Assembly (NCBI GenBank): GCA_024114885.1
Contig: CP099429.1
Coordinates: 744,001 to 808,000, forward strand
Reading direction: 5' to 3'
DNA from: Septoria linicola
Lineage: Eukaryota > Ascomycota > Dothideomycetes > Mycosphaerellales > Mycosphaerellaceae
DNA: 64,000 nt
Shown piece after piece: positions 32,201-43,463 of this stretch. Below the pieces are notes generated by a model. The model was given only the letters and a program-made list of their open reading frames with translations. It had not been told where the DNA came from and did not search any database. The translations under genes and the position numbers were made by a program. The first letter of the stretch is position 1, and each line of letters starts with the position of its first letter.

Positions 32201-33924
32201 ACGGCGGCTGCCTCCTTCTCCATCTTGTCGTAAACCTTCGACTCGCTCTTGTGTTGCCTTTCGACAGCCTTGATCTCGGCCTCGGCCTCTTGGTGTCTGC
32301 CTAGCTCTTCTCCCAGCTGGCCTTCTATTTGAGCGATTGCTTCCTCCGATACTTGGATGTTGTCACCACACTCAGCAATGTAGATCTGATACAGCGCAGA
32401 TTGCTTGGACGCAAGGTCGTTCTCATCGCGCAGATATGCCAAAGCCTTCTCTTTCTTGTCTTCAAGGCCATTCTTTTCCTTCTCCACATGCTGCACGCGC
32501 GTGCTCTTTTCCAAACAGAGTTCGTTAAGTGTTTCGGTCTCTGTCGCAGCCTCATCGATTGGCGTCTTGTATTTGGAAGTACCAATGATATCCTCGAGGT
32601 ATTCCAACAGGCCATCGTCGTGCTCAGTCGCGGCCTTGGGCTTCATTTGTGCGATGGACTCAACCTCGCCCTGCAGGATCAAGAATCGCTTGTGGTCAAG
32701 ATCAATTCCTCGGTCCTTCAGCAAAGTCGTGACCGTAGTGAAGTCAGATGTTCTGCCATTGATGTAGTATTTGTTACTGTTGTTCTTGAAAGCTCGACGC
32801 GAGACCACGAGCTGCGAGTCTGGAACGACCTCAACTGCCCCTCCTGGCAGATCCATGACCATCTGGAAGTGCACCTCGACTTCGCAGTAATCGAGATCAG
32901 GATATTGCGCACTGTTGTGAATCAGAGCGGACAGCTTACCCTGCCGCATCTTGCTTGCACGGAAGCCGAAGACGAACAGTAAAGAATCAATCACGTTGCT
33001 CTTGCCAGATCCGTTCGGGCCTACGACAGAAGAAAAGGAAGCGTGAAATGGTCCTACTCGCTGCTGGCCGGCATACGACTTGAAATTGGTTAGGGTAAGC
33101 CATGTGATGGTCATTCGAGGCTTCGCTCCAGCAGGCTCTTGCGATGCAGTTACCCCCAATGCCCTCCTCTTTACCACAATGTCCATAGGCCTATCCAGCT
33201 TCGTCACATTCGGGTCGATCTTCTTGACCGCGATCTGCGTCGCGTCTGGCCCAGGCGTTCGCTGCTGGACCTGTGTCATGTTCGCATCCTCGTCCTCTGG
33301 CGGAGTGACAGGTCGCTTCGCAGCTTTCGGAGTGGATACATTTTCGTCCATTGTGACGTCTGTCATGTCCACATCGTCCTGTGGAGGCGTATGTCGCGAA
33401 CTCTGTCGTGGCGTTTGCTCATTGATTGATATCTCAGAGAGAGGTGTTCCCTGTCGGGAGGAGGATGCACGCGGTTCTGGAGAGGTTGTCGGGCGTGGTG
33501 TTGGCAGTGGAGGCTGTAGTTCTTCCTGGACATCGGTCGCAATTGACACACGCGATACTCTGCTTTTGCGCGCGCGCGCATCTTTGACCGTCCTCCGCCT
33601 GGGAGCCTCTTTCTTGATAGGCGATTCTGGCTCTTCAGTCACATCCTCGGGTGGTGGACTGAACACTTGCGACGGCTCAATTGATGACAAGTCCTCGGTC
33701 GTCCGTCGCGCGGCTGTTCTTCTGCGTGTGGCTGCATCGCCCACAGTCCTCCTCCGAGGCGATGCTCTTGCAGTCTTTGCTGCCGGTGTGAATTCCTCTT
33801 CATCGTCCTCATCTCGTCGGCTGCTGGCCACACTCTGCTCTACGTCCGAACCGTCGTCCTCGTCGACAACGACTTTCCTGCGCGACGCCACTCGTCGCGA
33901 CGACCTCACCGATGAGTCCGCCAT
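29273..33924 (-). CDS. SMC4: Condensin subunit SMC4
   Basis: ATPase core of condensin, paired with SMC2, for mitotic chromosome compaction. Exons are 33924-29548 and 29398-29273; a 149-nt intron lies near the 3' end, and splicing yields KVNHMTKSVTIENRDYIDPR-like ending instead of an unnatural tail. The product is about 1500 residues. The first 250 residues are disordered with RRRT and SP/TP motifs, plausible Cdk sites. Walker A is GPNGSGKSNVID near 302; the N-terminal coiled coil runs to about 790; the hinge contains SGRIDGFHGRLGNLGAIDAK; the return coil follows; the signature LSGGEKT is near 1379 and Walker B is YVMDEIDAALD. TLTNFKSYAGQQRVGPFH and VVVSR-type features match SMC4 rather than SMC2. 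A GC-only run lies in the 5' coding part (33567-33580). Confidence 0.97.
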
Positions 33925-34691
33925 GTTGGAAAGCGCAAATGTGCTGTGTTGTTAGTAAAGCTGGTCTGTGTTGTGATGTGTAAACAGTCGCGCGGAACCT
34001 TTGCGACGCGACCGCACGTGCTGCGACCGAATCATCGCCGAGCAGCGTCGAGCTTGGCACAACTGCTTTCCTCTCTCTCCCTTGTCGGCTTCTCCAGCAC
34101 ATCCAACTTGACATCACGTTGCAACCTCTGACCTGGAATTTTTGCACAGTCGGCCCTGCAGAGCCTCATCACCATGCTGCCTCACCGACTACCAGAAACT
34201 TGGTCCTTTGGTGGCTACCAGCATACTGACTCAGCCAGCGCAGTGACACCGAGCTTCTACAACACAAGATGTGACCGATATGCTCTGATTCCTACATCAC
34301 TTGCGACAACCTAAGAGCCGGCTTTCCGCGACTTCCGAAATGATCGCGTGCCATCAATGGGCATCCTTCCTCTTTAATCGAGATGATGTGCACTCAGTGT
34401 TGTTCATGTGGACAAGTTACCCTATAGCAATAACATCATAGTCACGGTAGGTTGCGGCCAGGCAAGTTTTCTTCTCTAAAGGCGCTTGTTCTCGAACCAG
34501 ACTTTCTTGCGATGAAAGCATGGAACATTCTGCGACTGCCGTACTTTACACTTAAGCAGGATCAAACGCCAGACCATAGCGCGGAGTTACTTGACAGAAG
34601 CCACATAAAGCAACCCAGGCCGTCTGCACTTGTCATTGACATAACTACCACAAAGCAGACTCAGTACACGAGGACCGAGCACGACGAGGCC
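33925..34691. other. Divergent intergenic region SMC4/ssSPT-like gene
   Basis: 767 bp. An in-frame ATG at 34512 could extend the next gene by 60 residues, but those lack homologous features. Nothing else recognised. Confidence 0.35.
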
Positions 34692-35090
34692 ATGGGAACC
34701 TACAATCCAGCAGAATTCCCTCGAAGACCGAAGAGTAGCACCATCTTCTCCGAAGCACACTATCAATGGCGGCTTGCGTACTACCGCTATGAGATCAACA
34801 CAGGACTTTATGTCATGTCCGCCGGCGAGAAGACCGCCTTCAATCTGGTTCTTCTCTCACTACTGGCATTCTGCTTCGCTGCAGTATACTACTGCCTGCC
34901 ACAGGCTGCAATCAACTCCCTACACAGACTGGCCTTCTACGTGACGGGGACCTACCGTGTACCCAAATCGGAGCTGGTGGCTACGCTCAGCTTGCCGTAT
35001 CGCTTTTCGCAGGCCTACCGAGAAGCTGCCGCCAGTCTCGGCAATGGAGGTACGTCCCCGCTTAATGCCAGCAATGTGCTCGTGCCATGA
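34692..35090 (+). CDS. Small subunit of serine palmitoyltransferase-like protein
   Basis: Likely the small activating subunit (ssSPT/Tsc3-type) of serine palmitoyltransferase, the first sphingolipid enzyme at the ER. From ATG 34692 it has 132 residues. The family segment is WRLAYYRYEINTGLYVMSAG followed by EKTAFNLVLLSLLAFCFAAV and YYCLPQ, that is an amphipathic tyrosine-rich stretch, an E-K/R-T-xFN turn and one membrane helix ending before a Pro-Gln. A C-terminal tail of about 55 residues is longer than in animal ssSPT. The upstream ATG 34512 is in frame but opens unlike sequence, so I prefer 34692. The assignment rests on this pattern only. Confidence 0.78.
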   Translation: MGTYNPAEFPRRPKSSTIFSEAHYQWRLAYYRYEINTGLYVMSAGEKTAFNLVLLSLLAFCFAAVYYCLPQAAINSLHRLAFYVTGTYRVPKSELVATLSLPYRFSQAYREAAASLGNGGTSPLNASNVLVP

Positions 35091-35714
35091 ATAGAATGGT
35101 TACGGCGAGCGGGACTGAGCTACGCGGAGCTCAGCACCTTTAGACCAGGACGAATGGTTCTCAGCATATCTGCATGGAAGGCGAACAAAAGTATGTCAGC
35201 ACCAAAGGGATGATGTCGCTGTTGCAATACACATTTATGCCTGATGTAGAGCTTATGCTGAGAATGGTGGAGGAGCTCGACACAACCTGCAACTGATACC
35301 ATATCGGAAGCTGCATCTTCCAGGAGGAGTCTATGTTAACTTGTTTGACGCGAATACCCACAATCATGCTATAGCGACGGAATCATCATGACCAATCTTA
35401 TGCTCTTCCTTCGTATCATTCTTTCTCTTGTGAGCGTGTCACAAAGTCGTTGTTCTCTCACTCTCTCAGTGATCTCTTCGAACTCATTCTGCGCTTTCAA
35501 CCAAGTATCGTTGACTGGTACCGTTGCCTCCCTTCGTTGATTTCCGCCATGTCCCGCTTACGATCTGAGTCAGGGTCCTGCTCGATGTCGTAGACCTCAA
35601 TCGATGCAAGGCGTACAACTTTCATCGACACGAACGATGTGAGTAACAAACACGAGTGCCTATGCAGGCAATCCATCTCAATCGTACTGAGTACTCTGAT
35701 ACTCGATAACCATC
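35091..35714. other. Intergenic region
   Basis: 624 bp upstream of the prenylcysteine oxidase. No feature recognised. Confidence 0.35.
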
Positions 35715-37445
35715 ATGAAGCTCACAAGCTTCGCGTGCACGCTGCTGGCAGGCGTGTTCGCAGCCTCACAGCACGAGCAACCACCTCTGCAACACAACAA
35801 GCCGGTCGAAATTGCAATCATTGGTGTGGACTAGTTATGCTGTGTTGTAGAATTGGCACTAACCAGTGTTCCAGGTGCTGGAGCAGCGGGCTCATCGGCG
35901 GCTTACTACCTCTCCCAGTACGCTCGAAATGCCTCCATCCCGATCAACATCACCCTCTTCGAAGCGAACAGCTACATAGGAGGTCGAAGCACCACAGTCA
36001 ATGCATACGATCTCTCGGATGAAGACATCTCAACAATTGATGAGCTAGCTCCAGACCTCGAGCATGAGTACACCGTCGAGCTCGGCGCCTCAATCTTCGT
36101 CTCCGTGAACCAGATCCTGCAAGATGCACTTACGACATTCAACCTCAGCACCAAAGGCGGAGATGACAATCCCAAGGGCCACAAAGGTAGCCAGCTAGGA
36201 GTCTGGGATGGTGACAAATTCGTCGTCGAGCTCGACGGGAGCTTGAATGGGTATTGGGACGTAGCAAAACTGCTCTGGCGCTACGGTCTGGCACCAGTGA
36301 AGACACAACGGCTTATGAAGAAGGTTGTGGGTAAGTTCCTCAACATGTATGAGGAGCCCACTTTCCCCTTCAAAAGCATTACAGCAGCTGCGCAAGCAGT
36401 GGGGCTCCTCGCCGTTACTGCTGCGACCGGAGAGCAGTATCTGCGCGAGAATGGTATTACTGGACCTTTCGGCAGGGAGATCGTGCAGGCGAGCACGAGA
36501 GTCAACTATGCACAGAATCTGGAGCACATCCACGGCTTAGAGGCCATGGTTTGTATGGCTACTGATGGAGCTATGGCGGTGGAGGGAGGCAATCGAAGAA
36601 TCTTTGCGTCAATGGTCAAGGCAAGCGGCGCAAATGTGTTCTTGAACAAGCAGGTCCACGACATCCAGGAAACGGGACCCGATGGCTACACTGTACAAGC
36701 CCGCAGTGCTGACAGTGACGACGTGCTCATCTCGACAGCAGATCATATCATCGTAGCCGGGCCCTGGCAATACACCAACCTCACATTCAACTCCACCAAG
36801 ACCAAGACCTTTCAACCTCCCGACCAGATTCCTTATGTACAACTCCACGTCACACTCTTCACCAGCACGCACCTGCTCAACCCAGCATTCTTCGGCCTCT
36901 CCCACGACAAAGTCGTCCCCCAGGTCATCCTTACCACCCTCCCCTCTGGCTCTCCCACCCAACCTGGCAACCAAACCGCGGGCAAACCCGGCTTCTTCAG
37001 CATCTCCCTCCTCCGCTCCATCCTCAACCCCCACTCCGGCGCCGACGAGTACCTCTACAAAGTCTTCTCTCCCCACGCACCCACAAGCGCCTGGCTCGAA
37101 GAGCTTCTCGGCATCAAACCAGAGAACAGCAATCCCAACCGTAATGCGGACGATATTACGTGGCTGTACCGCAAGGTGTGGAATTCGTATCCTTATGAGT
37201 ATCCCAGAGTTACGTTTGAGGATGCCAAGCTGGAGGAGGGGTTGTGGTATACGGGAGGGATGGACTCGTTCATTTCGACGATGGAGACCAATGCGCTGAT
37301 GGGGAGGAATGTGGCGAGATTGATTGTTGATGAGGAGGAGGAGTGGAGGGAGATGGAGGGATGGTGGGATGAGGGGGGAGATGGCTATGGTGAGGAGGGG
37401 AGGAGGAAGTTGCTGGCGGGTGCGAGTGAGAAGGAGGATTTATAA
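35715..37445 (+). CDS. Prenylcysteine oxidase/lyase-like flavoprotein
   Basis: FAD thioether oxidase predicted to cleave prenylcysteines released from degraded prenylated proteins, in a lysosome/vacuole-like compartment. Exons are 35715-35823 and 35875-37445; the 51-nt intron falls exactly inside the dinucleotide motif, so splicing restores IAIIGAGAAGSSAAYYLSQY. The product is 559 residues. A signal peptide (MKLTSFACTLLAGVFAASQ) precedes it. NITLFEANSYIGGRSTTVNA continues the FAD fold; VELGASIFVSVNQILQDA, NLEHIHGLEAMVCMATDGAM and VEGGNRRIF are characteristic of the family; WYTGGMDSFISTMETNALMG closes the FAD domain. The tail is acidic and Trp/Gly-rich. Multiple NxS/T sites suit a secretory location. 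Confidence 0.93.
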
Positions 37446-40329
37446 GAGTTTAAGCATACAGATATGGAGAATGTCAGCATCTATGAGAAATGTCCCAGCA
37501 ACGATTCGTGTCTAATGCTAGAGCACCCAGAGCTGCGCCCCCGATGTGTTCCCAATGCCTCATCAGTGGTGTATCTATATTCGATACAAGTCGTATCCGT
37601 CCCTCAAGGAACTCGCCTAGCAGTCTCAGGAGTACTTCCTCCTCAGCCTCCACCACTTCTCCATCTCTCCCGAACGACAACCTACCTCGCACATCGCAAC
37701 CATCAGCCAGCTACCCCATCTACAGTCACTGTGTGCTTGCTCCCGAAGATACATGTTAGCATATATGCGTGCGCATACATGAGTGTATCACTAAACACAA
37801 GAAATGACCAAGAGCAGCTGTAGATCACCTCATCATCCATAGCCCAGAGAAGAGGGCATGGTCTAGGAGGAACACGAGGTCTGGGCAGACGAGAGAGCTT
37901 GAAGAGTCTTGGGGACAGGATGAAAAGACTGCTGTAGTTGTCGCAAGGACGGCGGGGAGGAAGGTGCTGCTAGGACGGTCCTAATGTATCAGTACAGCGT
38001 CGTGACCATGATAAGCAGCAGCAGCTGTGTAGAGATGGTATGTGGTGGTCGAGACTACTGAACGAGATCTCGGTAATTGGTATTAAGAATTAGGTATCAA
38101 GTCTAGATCATTAGAACTATCGTGGCAGCATGGATTCTCGAATGTCCGACACGCGTGCTGCACATGTAGAGATGTAGCAGCGCCCTGTGCTTCTCGTAAC
38201 GATCGGAGATCGAAGATGCAGACAGATTCAGAGAGAAAGATCATCTCCTGAGGATCAGCGCGACTGTTCTTCCTCCACGTTGTTCCAAAGGTCGAGAATG
38301 CAGTCTAGAATCTTCACAGAAAAGGTCCCGTGCTCGTGGGTGGATCAGTCTGCCTGTCTCGCATCAGCCGGAAAAAGTTCGGAGAGAGTGCTTCGCTGGT
38401 CGGGGCTGGGTGCTCTCTTTGTGCCGCTGGGGCTAGCAACGACAATTTCAATGTCAGCCTCACTGCTGCTACTTCTAGGCAGCAGTGGTAGGCAGGATTG
38501 AAGTGCAGAGGCGTCGAAAGTGGCCGTGGTGGTGCGAGATGATGGAGAGTGAGAAGTGTAGCAGAGTACCGAACTCTGTTGATGACCACTCAGCGATGCG
38601 CGGAAGAATATAGTGAGAAGCGCGCGCTGGCAAGCGGTACTTGTGTGAGTACAACGCATCGCAGGAACAGGTGGTGATGAGAGAAAGCAATCAGACACGC
38701 CGTTCTGCGTGTTCTGCTGCTCTCGGCATCACCGAGATGTGTTTCATCGTACGCGATCGCTGATGTCCCGATTACGGACTGTTGTTCTGAAACCGCCGCC
38801 GTCAACTGGTCACGAGTGGCGCATTTCACCACGAGAAGCGCTGCATTTTTGTACGCTATGAAAGGCAACAGCAGTTCTCCCATGAGCCAGTGTCAACCAA
38901 ATGAGCGGCACATGTTGTCTGCGACGGCCGACCTCGTGGTGTCGTTGCCGATACAAAGTGAACGAAATGGACATTTTTAGCAAAGCAATAGTTCATCATC
39001 GGCCAGGATCGTTAATGGAGACGCGTAATTTTGTATGCTTAGCTGTGCCCAGCCGATGCATCCGCTGCAACAACAAACGTTCATGTCGCTTACGATTGGC
39101 TGCCTGCCCATTCATTGCAAAAGCAGCGCCTGCATCTGGCTGCATGTGATGCATTTTGCACCATGAGAAAGGTAGTATTGCAGATGGAGTAGCATCGTTG
39201 TCGTGTGTCTGAGGAGTCGCGGCCTTGGAAAAGGCTGTTTCATCGTGGCTTGGTGTCCACCGCGGTTGAGCCCAGGTACGAAGCATCCTGGTGAAGCGAA
39301 CCAATGGCATGTTAAGGGGCGTCTAGCCAAGTGCAGCGGTGCCTGCGTTAGTGTGCGTCCCAGAGGAATTGGGCAGAGGGAGAGGAGGCATGGCTTTTCG
39401 GACGCTCTCAGCAACTTCGACTCCGACTGACTGCTGCTGCTGCTGCCATCGTCCACCGCACACGCTAGTAGTCCATCAACAACTCACTACTCCATCAACT
39501 CACACTCGTTCTCGATCTTGGTCTTTCGTTCACACTACCATCCGACTTTTTGACGACTTCTTCCACACGTGCCCACTTTGAGCGCGATTCCGGTCCTTAT
39601 CACAAACACTGCGTTTAGGGCCTGGCCTGTTGTTCTGGTTCTGTTCATCTTCTGACTCCCGTCCGTCCGCCGACTTCCCACTCAACGACATCTTCCACGA
39701 CAACGACGAGCGAGCACGAGTCTGCATCATCACATCACGAGTGTGCCGATAGAACGACTGTCGACCGCGAGTCTTGGATTTGGTGTGAAACGCGAAAGAT
39801 TTGCGGCATTCCACACGCCCGGATACGAGAGAGGTCACCCGATCCATTGGCCTCACTTCCACGAGCAAGCGACACCGACAGCCATCTCGAAACGCGCCGA
39901 CTGTCCTGATCCCACGAGGACACTCGCTCGCTGCAACCTCGACGGACGACTGCCTGTGTGGCATGATATTGGCGTGAAGGAGTGTTGCTCCTCGATTACC
40001 AGCACGACTGCGGGCGGCAACGACGACGAGCGAAGGCGTGCATCTCATTGTATCGTCTTTCCTTTCTCCTCCTGTCCTGTCGCGCGTCACACTTGCGCTG
40101 CTGGCAGCCGCAGACAAAGGTATTACTCCTCCGCCACACCGAATTACCCACTGCACATCATATGAGCCACTCACATCATTTCCAAAACCACGACTCTCGT
40201 TAATGTCATGTTCATTCACTATTGCTCGATCGGATGCAAACTCGTATACTGACTGTCATTAAAGTAGCAATCTTGCTTGCGCAACTCAATACGACTACCG
40301 CGTCTGCACAGACGCTTTGCATTACAGCA
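37446..40329. other. Long gene-poor region and probable WSC leader
   Basis: 2.9 kb, the longest stretch without a recognised intact gene. Short frames on both strands are compositionally biased (Ser/Thr/His) and lack domains. A CTG run occurs at 39431-39446. The last several hundred bases are probably promoter and a long 5' leader of the WSC gene, including an upstream in-frame ATG at 40234. Confidence 0.4.
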
Positions 40330-41309
40330 ATGGCTTCGACATCACCAATCGCGCCCACGAAGGCGACACGATTTGCCATGCTATCACTCCTCACAGTCTC
40401 CGCCATGGCTCAAATACAACAACCGTACCAAATGTCGGAAGCGCTATTACAGAAGCGAGCCAACGCCGTCTACCAAGGGTGTTACAACTCAGCCGCCTCC
40501 ATGGAAAGTGTTGGCACATATATGTACCAATCCTCGGGATACTGCAGCACACAATGTTCCAACGCGGACTCGCCTGCAATGGCAATGACGAATGGCAACG
40601 ACTGCTACTGTGGTGGTGAACTGCCCTCGGACGATGACAAAGTGTCCGACTCACAATGTGACAGCCCGTGTACTGGGTTCGGTCAAGACAACTGTGCGTA
40701 TACCATTTTGTTGTGCTCTACGACATCAGCTAACGTGATTCAGGTGGTGGTGACGGCTTTTTCTCTGTCTATCTTACAAATGGAGACTCCGGTGTGCCCG
40801 TGGCTGGCGGCGGCGGATCATCGAGCTCATCCAGCTCATCGTCAACCAAGGGTTCTAGCACATCAGCTGAACCATCGCTCGTCACAAACATCTCTCCCGG
40901 CAAGACTGTAGTCGTGACGGTAATGCCTTCCTCAACTGAGAGCGCATCATCGAGTAGTAGCTCTTCAGCTAGTGGAGGAGGTGGCGGCGGAGGCTCCAAC
41001 ACCGCCGGCATTGCAGCCGGTGTTGTCGTTGGTGTTGTCGCACTTGCAGCTGCTATTGGAGGCCTATTCTTCTGGATGCGCCACAAGAAGAGAAAGGAGG
41101 CAGAAGAAGAGTACAAGCAACGCACAGCTGTGAGTGACTTCATGCGCGGTGCCAACGAGCGAAAACCACCAAGCACTGGCTACAGCCATATGAGCGACAC
41201 GAGGCTCGATCCGGAATCTGGTGCACGAAGGAACAGCGTCGGTAGTCTGGCAGATAACCAGGACTACTCGCGGAGGATATTGAGAGTGGCCAACCCGGAC
41301 TCCAGTTAG
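40330..41309 (+). CDS. WSC-domain cell-wall stress sensor
   Basis: Plasma-membrane mechanosensor of the Wsc/Slg1 type that reports wall stress to the Rho1-PKC1 cell-wall integrity cascade. Exons are 40330-40693 and 40744-41309 (50-nt intron, donor GTGCGT); splicing turns a poor frame into DNCGGDGFFSVYLTNGDSG. The product is 309 residues. After a signal peptide (AMLSLLTVSAMAQIQQP region), the WSC domain (about 46-128) has the expected cysteine spacing: YQGCYNSAA, GYCSTQCSNAD, GNDCYCGGELP, CDSPCTGFG. A Ser-rich rod follows, then one membrane helix (AAGVVVGVVALAAAIGGLFF), a KKRK stop-transfer signal and a cytosolic tail with the conserved end YSRRILRVANPD. An upstream in-frame ATG at 40234 would add 32 residues. 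Confidence 0.92.
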
Positions 41310-42465
41310 TCACTGTCCGACAATCACTCTCTACCCCAGAGCAAGAGCATCCCACGAGCACAGCGCAAGCTGTCAAAACGAATGGGAGGACGACCTTGTG
41401 ACGTACCCTTTTGACGACTCTCTCACTCCGATCGACTTTCAACGACTCGAAGACATAGAACAGCAACAGTAACACATTAGCGGCCTCCGCACACTGGACG
41501 TGTAACACCGGCGCAAGGACATGGGCTCGTTATGGACTGAAGCTTTGGGACGGGCTGTTACTTACCGGAAGCACTGTCGCGCGAGCTTAGCGAAATACTT
41601 ATGCAGCATTGCACTGTTGATACCCGGAACGCAAACGGAACTTTTTCTCCTTTTACCACAAAAGCACATACAAAGACGTGCACTGCCGATCCGTGTCATG
41701 TCACCGGCACGACGGCAGTGTCCCACATTCAACCTCTTTACGGCTTCACGATTGGAAGGACTGCCCGGCGCAGCCAAAACCATCGGACATAAAACACTAC
41801 TCTAATATTGGGCTTTTCCTTTATGGTATGGATGGATGTCACGATGGACGGGATGCTGGTGTAGCGCTATGCATGCATACAGCCTGCACCTCTCTGATGG
41901 GGGCAGGGCAAGGCAGGGCAGATGAGGCTCTTTGTTACGATTCGAGTGAGTACATAGGCTTGTATCTGATTCTGTTATGACCCTCGATTGGAAGATCTAT
42001 CTCACCCGATTGTGAGCTGACCGAAGCGAGCGAGACTCGTGGCGATGGCCGTGCACGTTGACTTGCGCAAATCTAGCCTTCCCCAAAAGAAGAGCGAGGC
42101 TGGCCAGCAAAGGAAAAGTCGAGTTAGGCTGAGGGTGTTCCACTGTACAGATGGCGACCTCGGGTCTGGCGCTCGCGTGTCAAAGATTCTTGTCGCGGTC
42201 AACATTTGCCCGTCATATCCATCTTGGTCGCTGGTAACCTGCATTTGGCCGTCAAGGAGATGAAGATTCTCTGTCCCAAGCGCGCATATCTGTGGCAGAG
42301 GGACATGATGTGAAAGTTCTTGGCACGCATTCCACCTCGCGTCGTGCCTTCCTTTCCAACACCACCTTCACTCCATATCCTTCTCCGGCCAACAAACACT
42401 GAATAGGATAATACAATCAAACCTACCAACGAGATTAACAAGCATACAAAAACACACGACCAACC
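41310..42465. other. Gene-poor intergenic region
   Basis: 1156 bp. A small GGGCA-rich iteration lies near 41898-41925. No gene recognised. Confidence 0.4.
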
Positions 42466-42958
42466 ATGTCATCCCCAAGCAAAACCACAACCTCATCACC
42501 CTCAACCCCAACGCTCACCCCCGAACAGAAGCAGAATCTCCTCCAACCCTTCCACATGTCCCTCTATCTCCCGCTCGCAGCAGCATTTTGCCGCGGCGAC
42601 AAAGACGAAGCAGAAGATCTTGCGAAGCAAATACTTCAAAAACAGAATGTCACGCCGATGATTAGAGCGCATTGTCATTTGATTTTGGGAGCGTTGGGAG
42701 AGTGTGGCGGGCATCTGGAAGTTGCGGAGGGTTTGTTTGGGGAGATGGAGAGGTATGTTGACTTTTTGTTTGAGAAGGGAAGGGGCTAGAAGAGGGTGAG
42801 AGTGGTGTTTTCGGTGTGGTGGCTGATGATTTGATTGTAGGGAGAACGAGAAGGTTGTCGAGGGGTTGAGGAAGGCGATGTTGGGTGGCGAGGGTGCTGG
42901 GGAGCAGAAAGTAGAGGCGAGCGAAGAGGCGAAGGAGCAGGTGGTAGAAGCAGATTGA
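42466..42958 (+). CDS. Small helical hypothetical protein
   Basis: I do not recognise a named family. Exons are 42466-42752 and 42841-42958 with an 88-nt intron; splicing continues GEMERENEKVVEGLRKAML in one frame and gives 134 residues. After a Ser/Thr/Pro tail, the body is predicted helical with a TPR-like rhythm (LYLPLAAAFCRGDKDEAEDL; IRAHCHLILGALGECGGHLE), then a Glu/Lys-rich tail. No signal peptide or membrane segment. Real coding status is supported by the clean splice and coherent helical pattern; function is unknown. Confidence 0.7.
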
Positions 42959-43463
42959 GTTTGGGCTTCATGCTGTAAAGCCATGACTTGCGAGCGGCTT
43001 GATGCGACGATCTTGATCTGCCGCGGAGGAATTGGAGACGACTCTGTAGCTCGATTCGCATGGACGTCACTGGAACTAGACGCTCAGGGTGCCCGATCTC
43101 AGCGGATGCGGTGAAGCCCTGCATACACGGACCAATAGCACGCTCGACCATCGGCCACTGGGAGAGGACTTCAGATCGTGCGATTAAAAGCCGTACAGCT
43201 GACGGAGCGAGGTATTCAAGACTGCGAAAGAGGGATTTGAAGGCAGCAGGCTGACGCACTGGTCGAGACGTGGAAAAGTATCTGGACCTCCGAAAGGTCC
43301 GTCAACATCGTACCTATAGAAGAGCTTTCGATAGCATTACGCTTCGCTGCTCTCTGTCCCGCCTAGGATGGCTTCGCTCACATCTCCCATCTGCCTATCG
43401 GAGTACGCCGAGAGCAGCGCTCAACTCACGTCTGCTTCCGAGCTATCTCCACAAGCCCATCCA
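42959..43463. other. Intergenic region with a short frame
   Basis: An ATG at 43368 opens 66 codons containing RELSAEWLRVVTRSEG, which is the first copy of the island repeat motif. I cannot tell whether it is a small gene or a fragment of the repeat. Confidence 0.3.

Noticed and set aside
33080..33955. 291-codon Ser/Val-rich frame on the + strand
   Set aside because: Antisense of the disordered N terminus of SMC4; composition mirrors its Arg/Asp codons.
39530..40219. 229-codon minus-strand frame upstream of the WSC gene
   Set aside because: Low-complexity Arg/Ser-rich translation without domain; probably chance in the WSC leader region.
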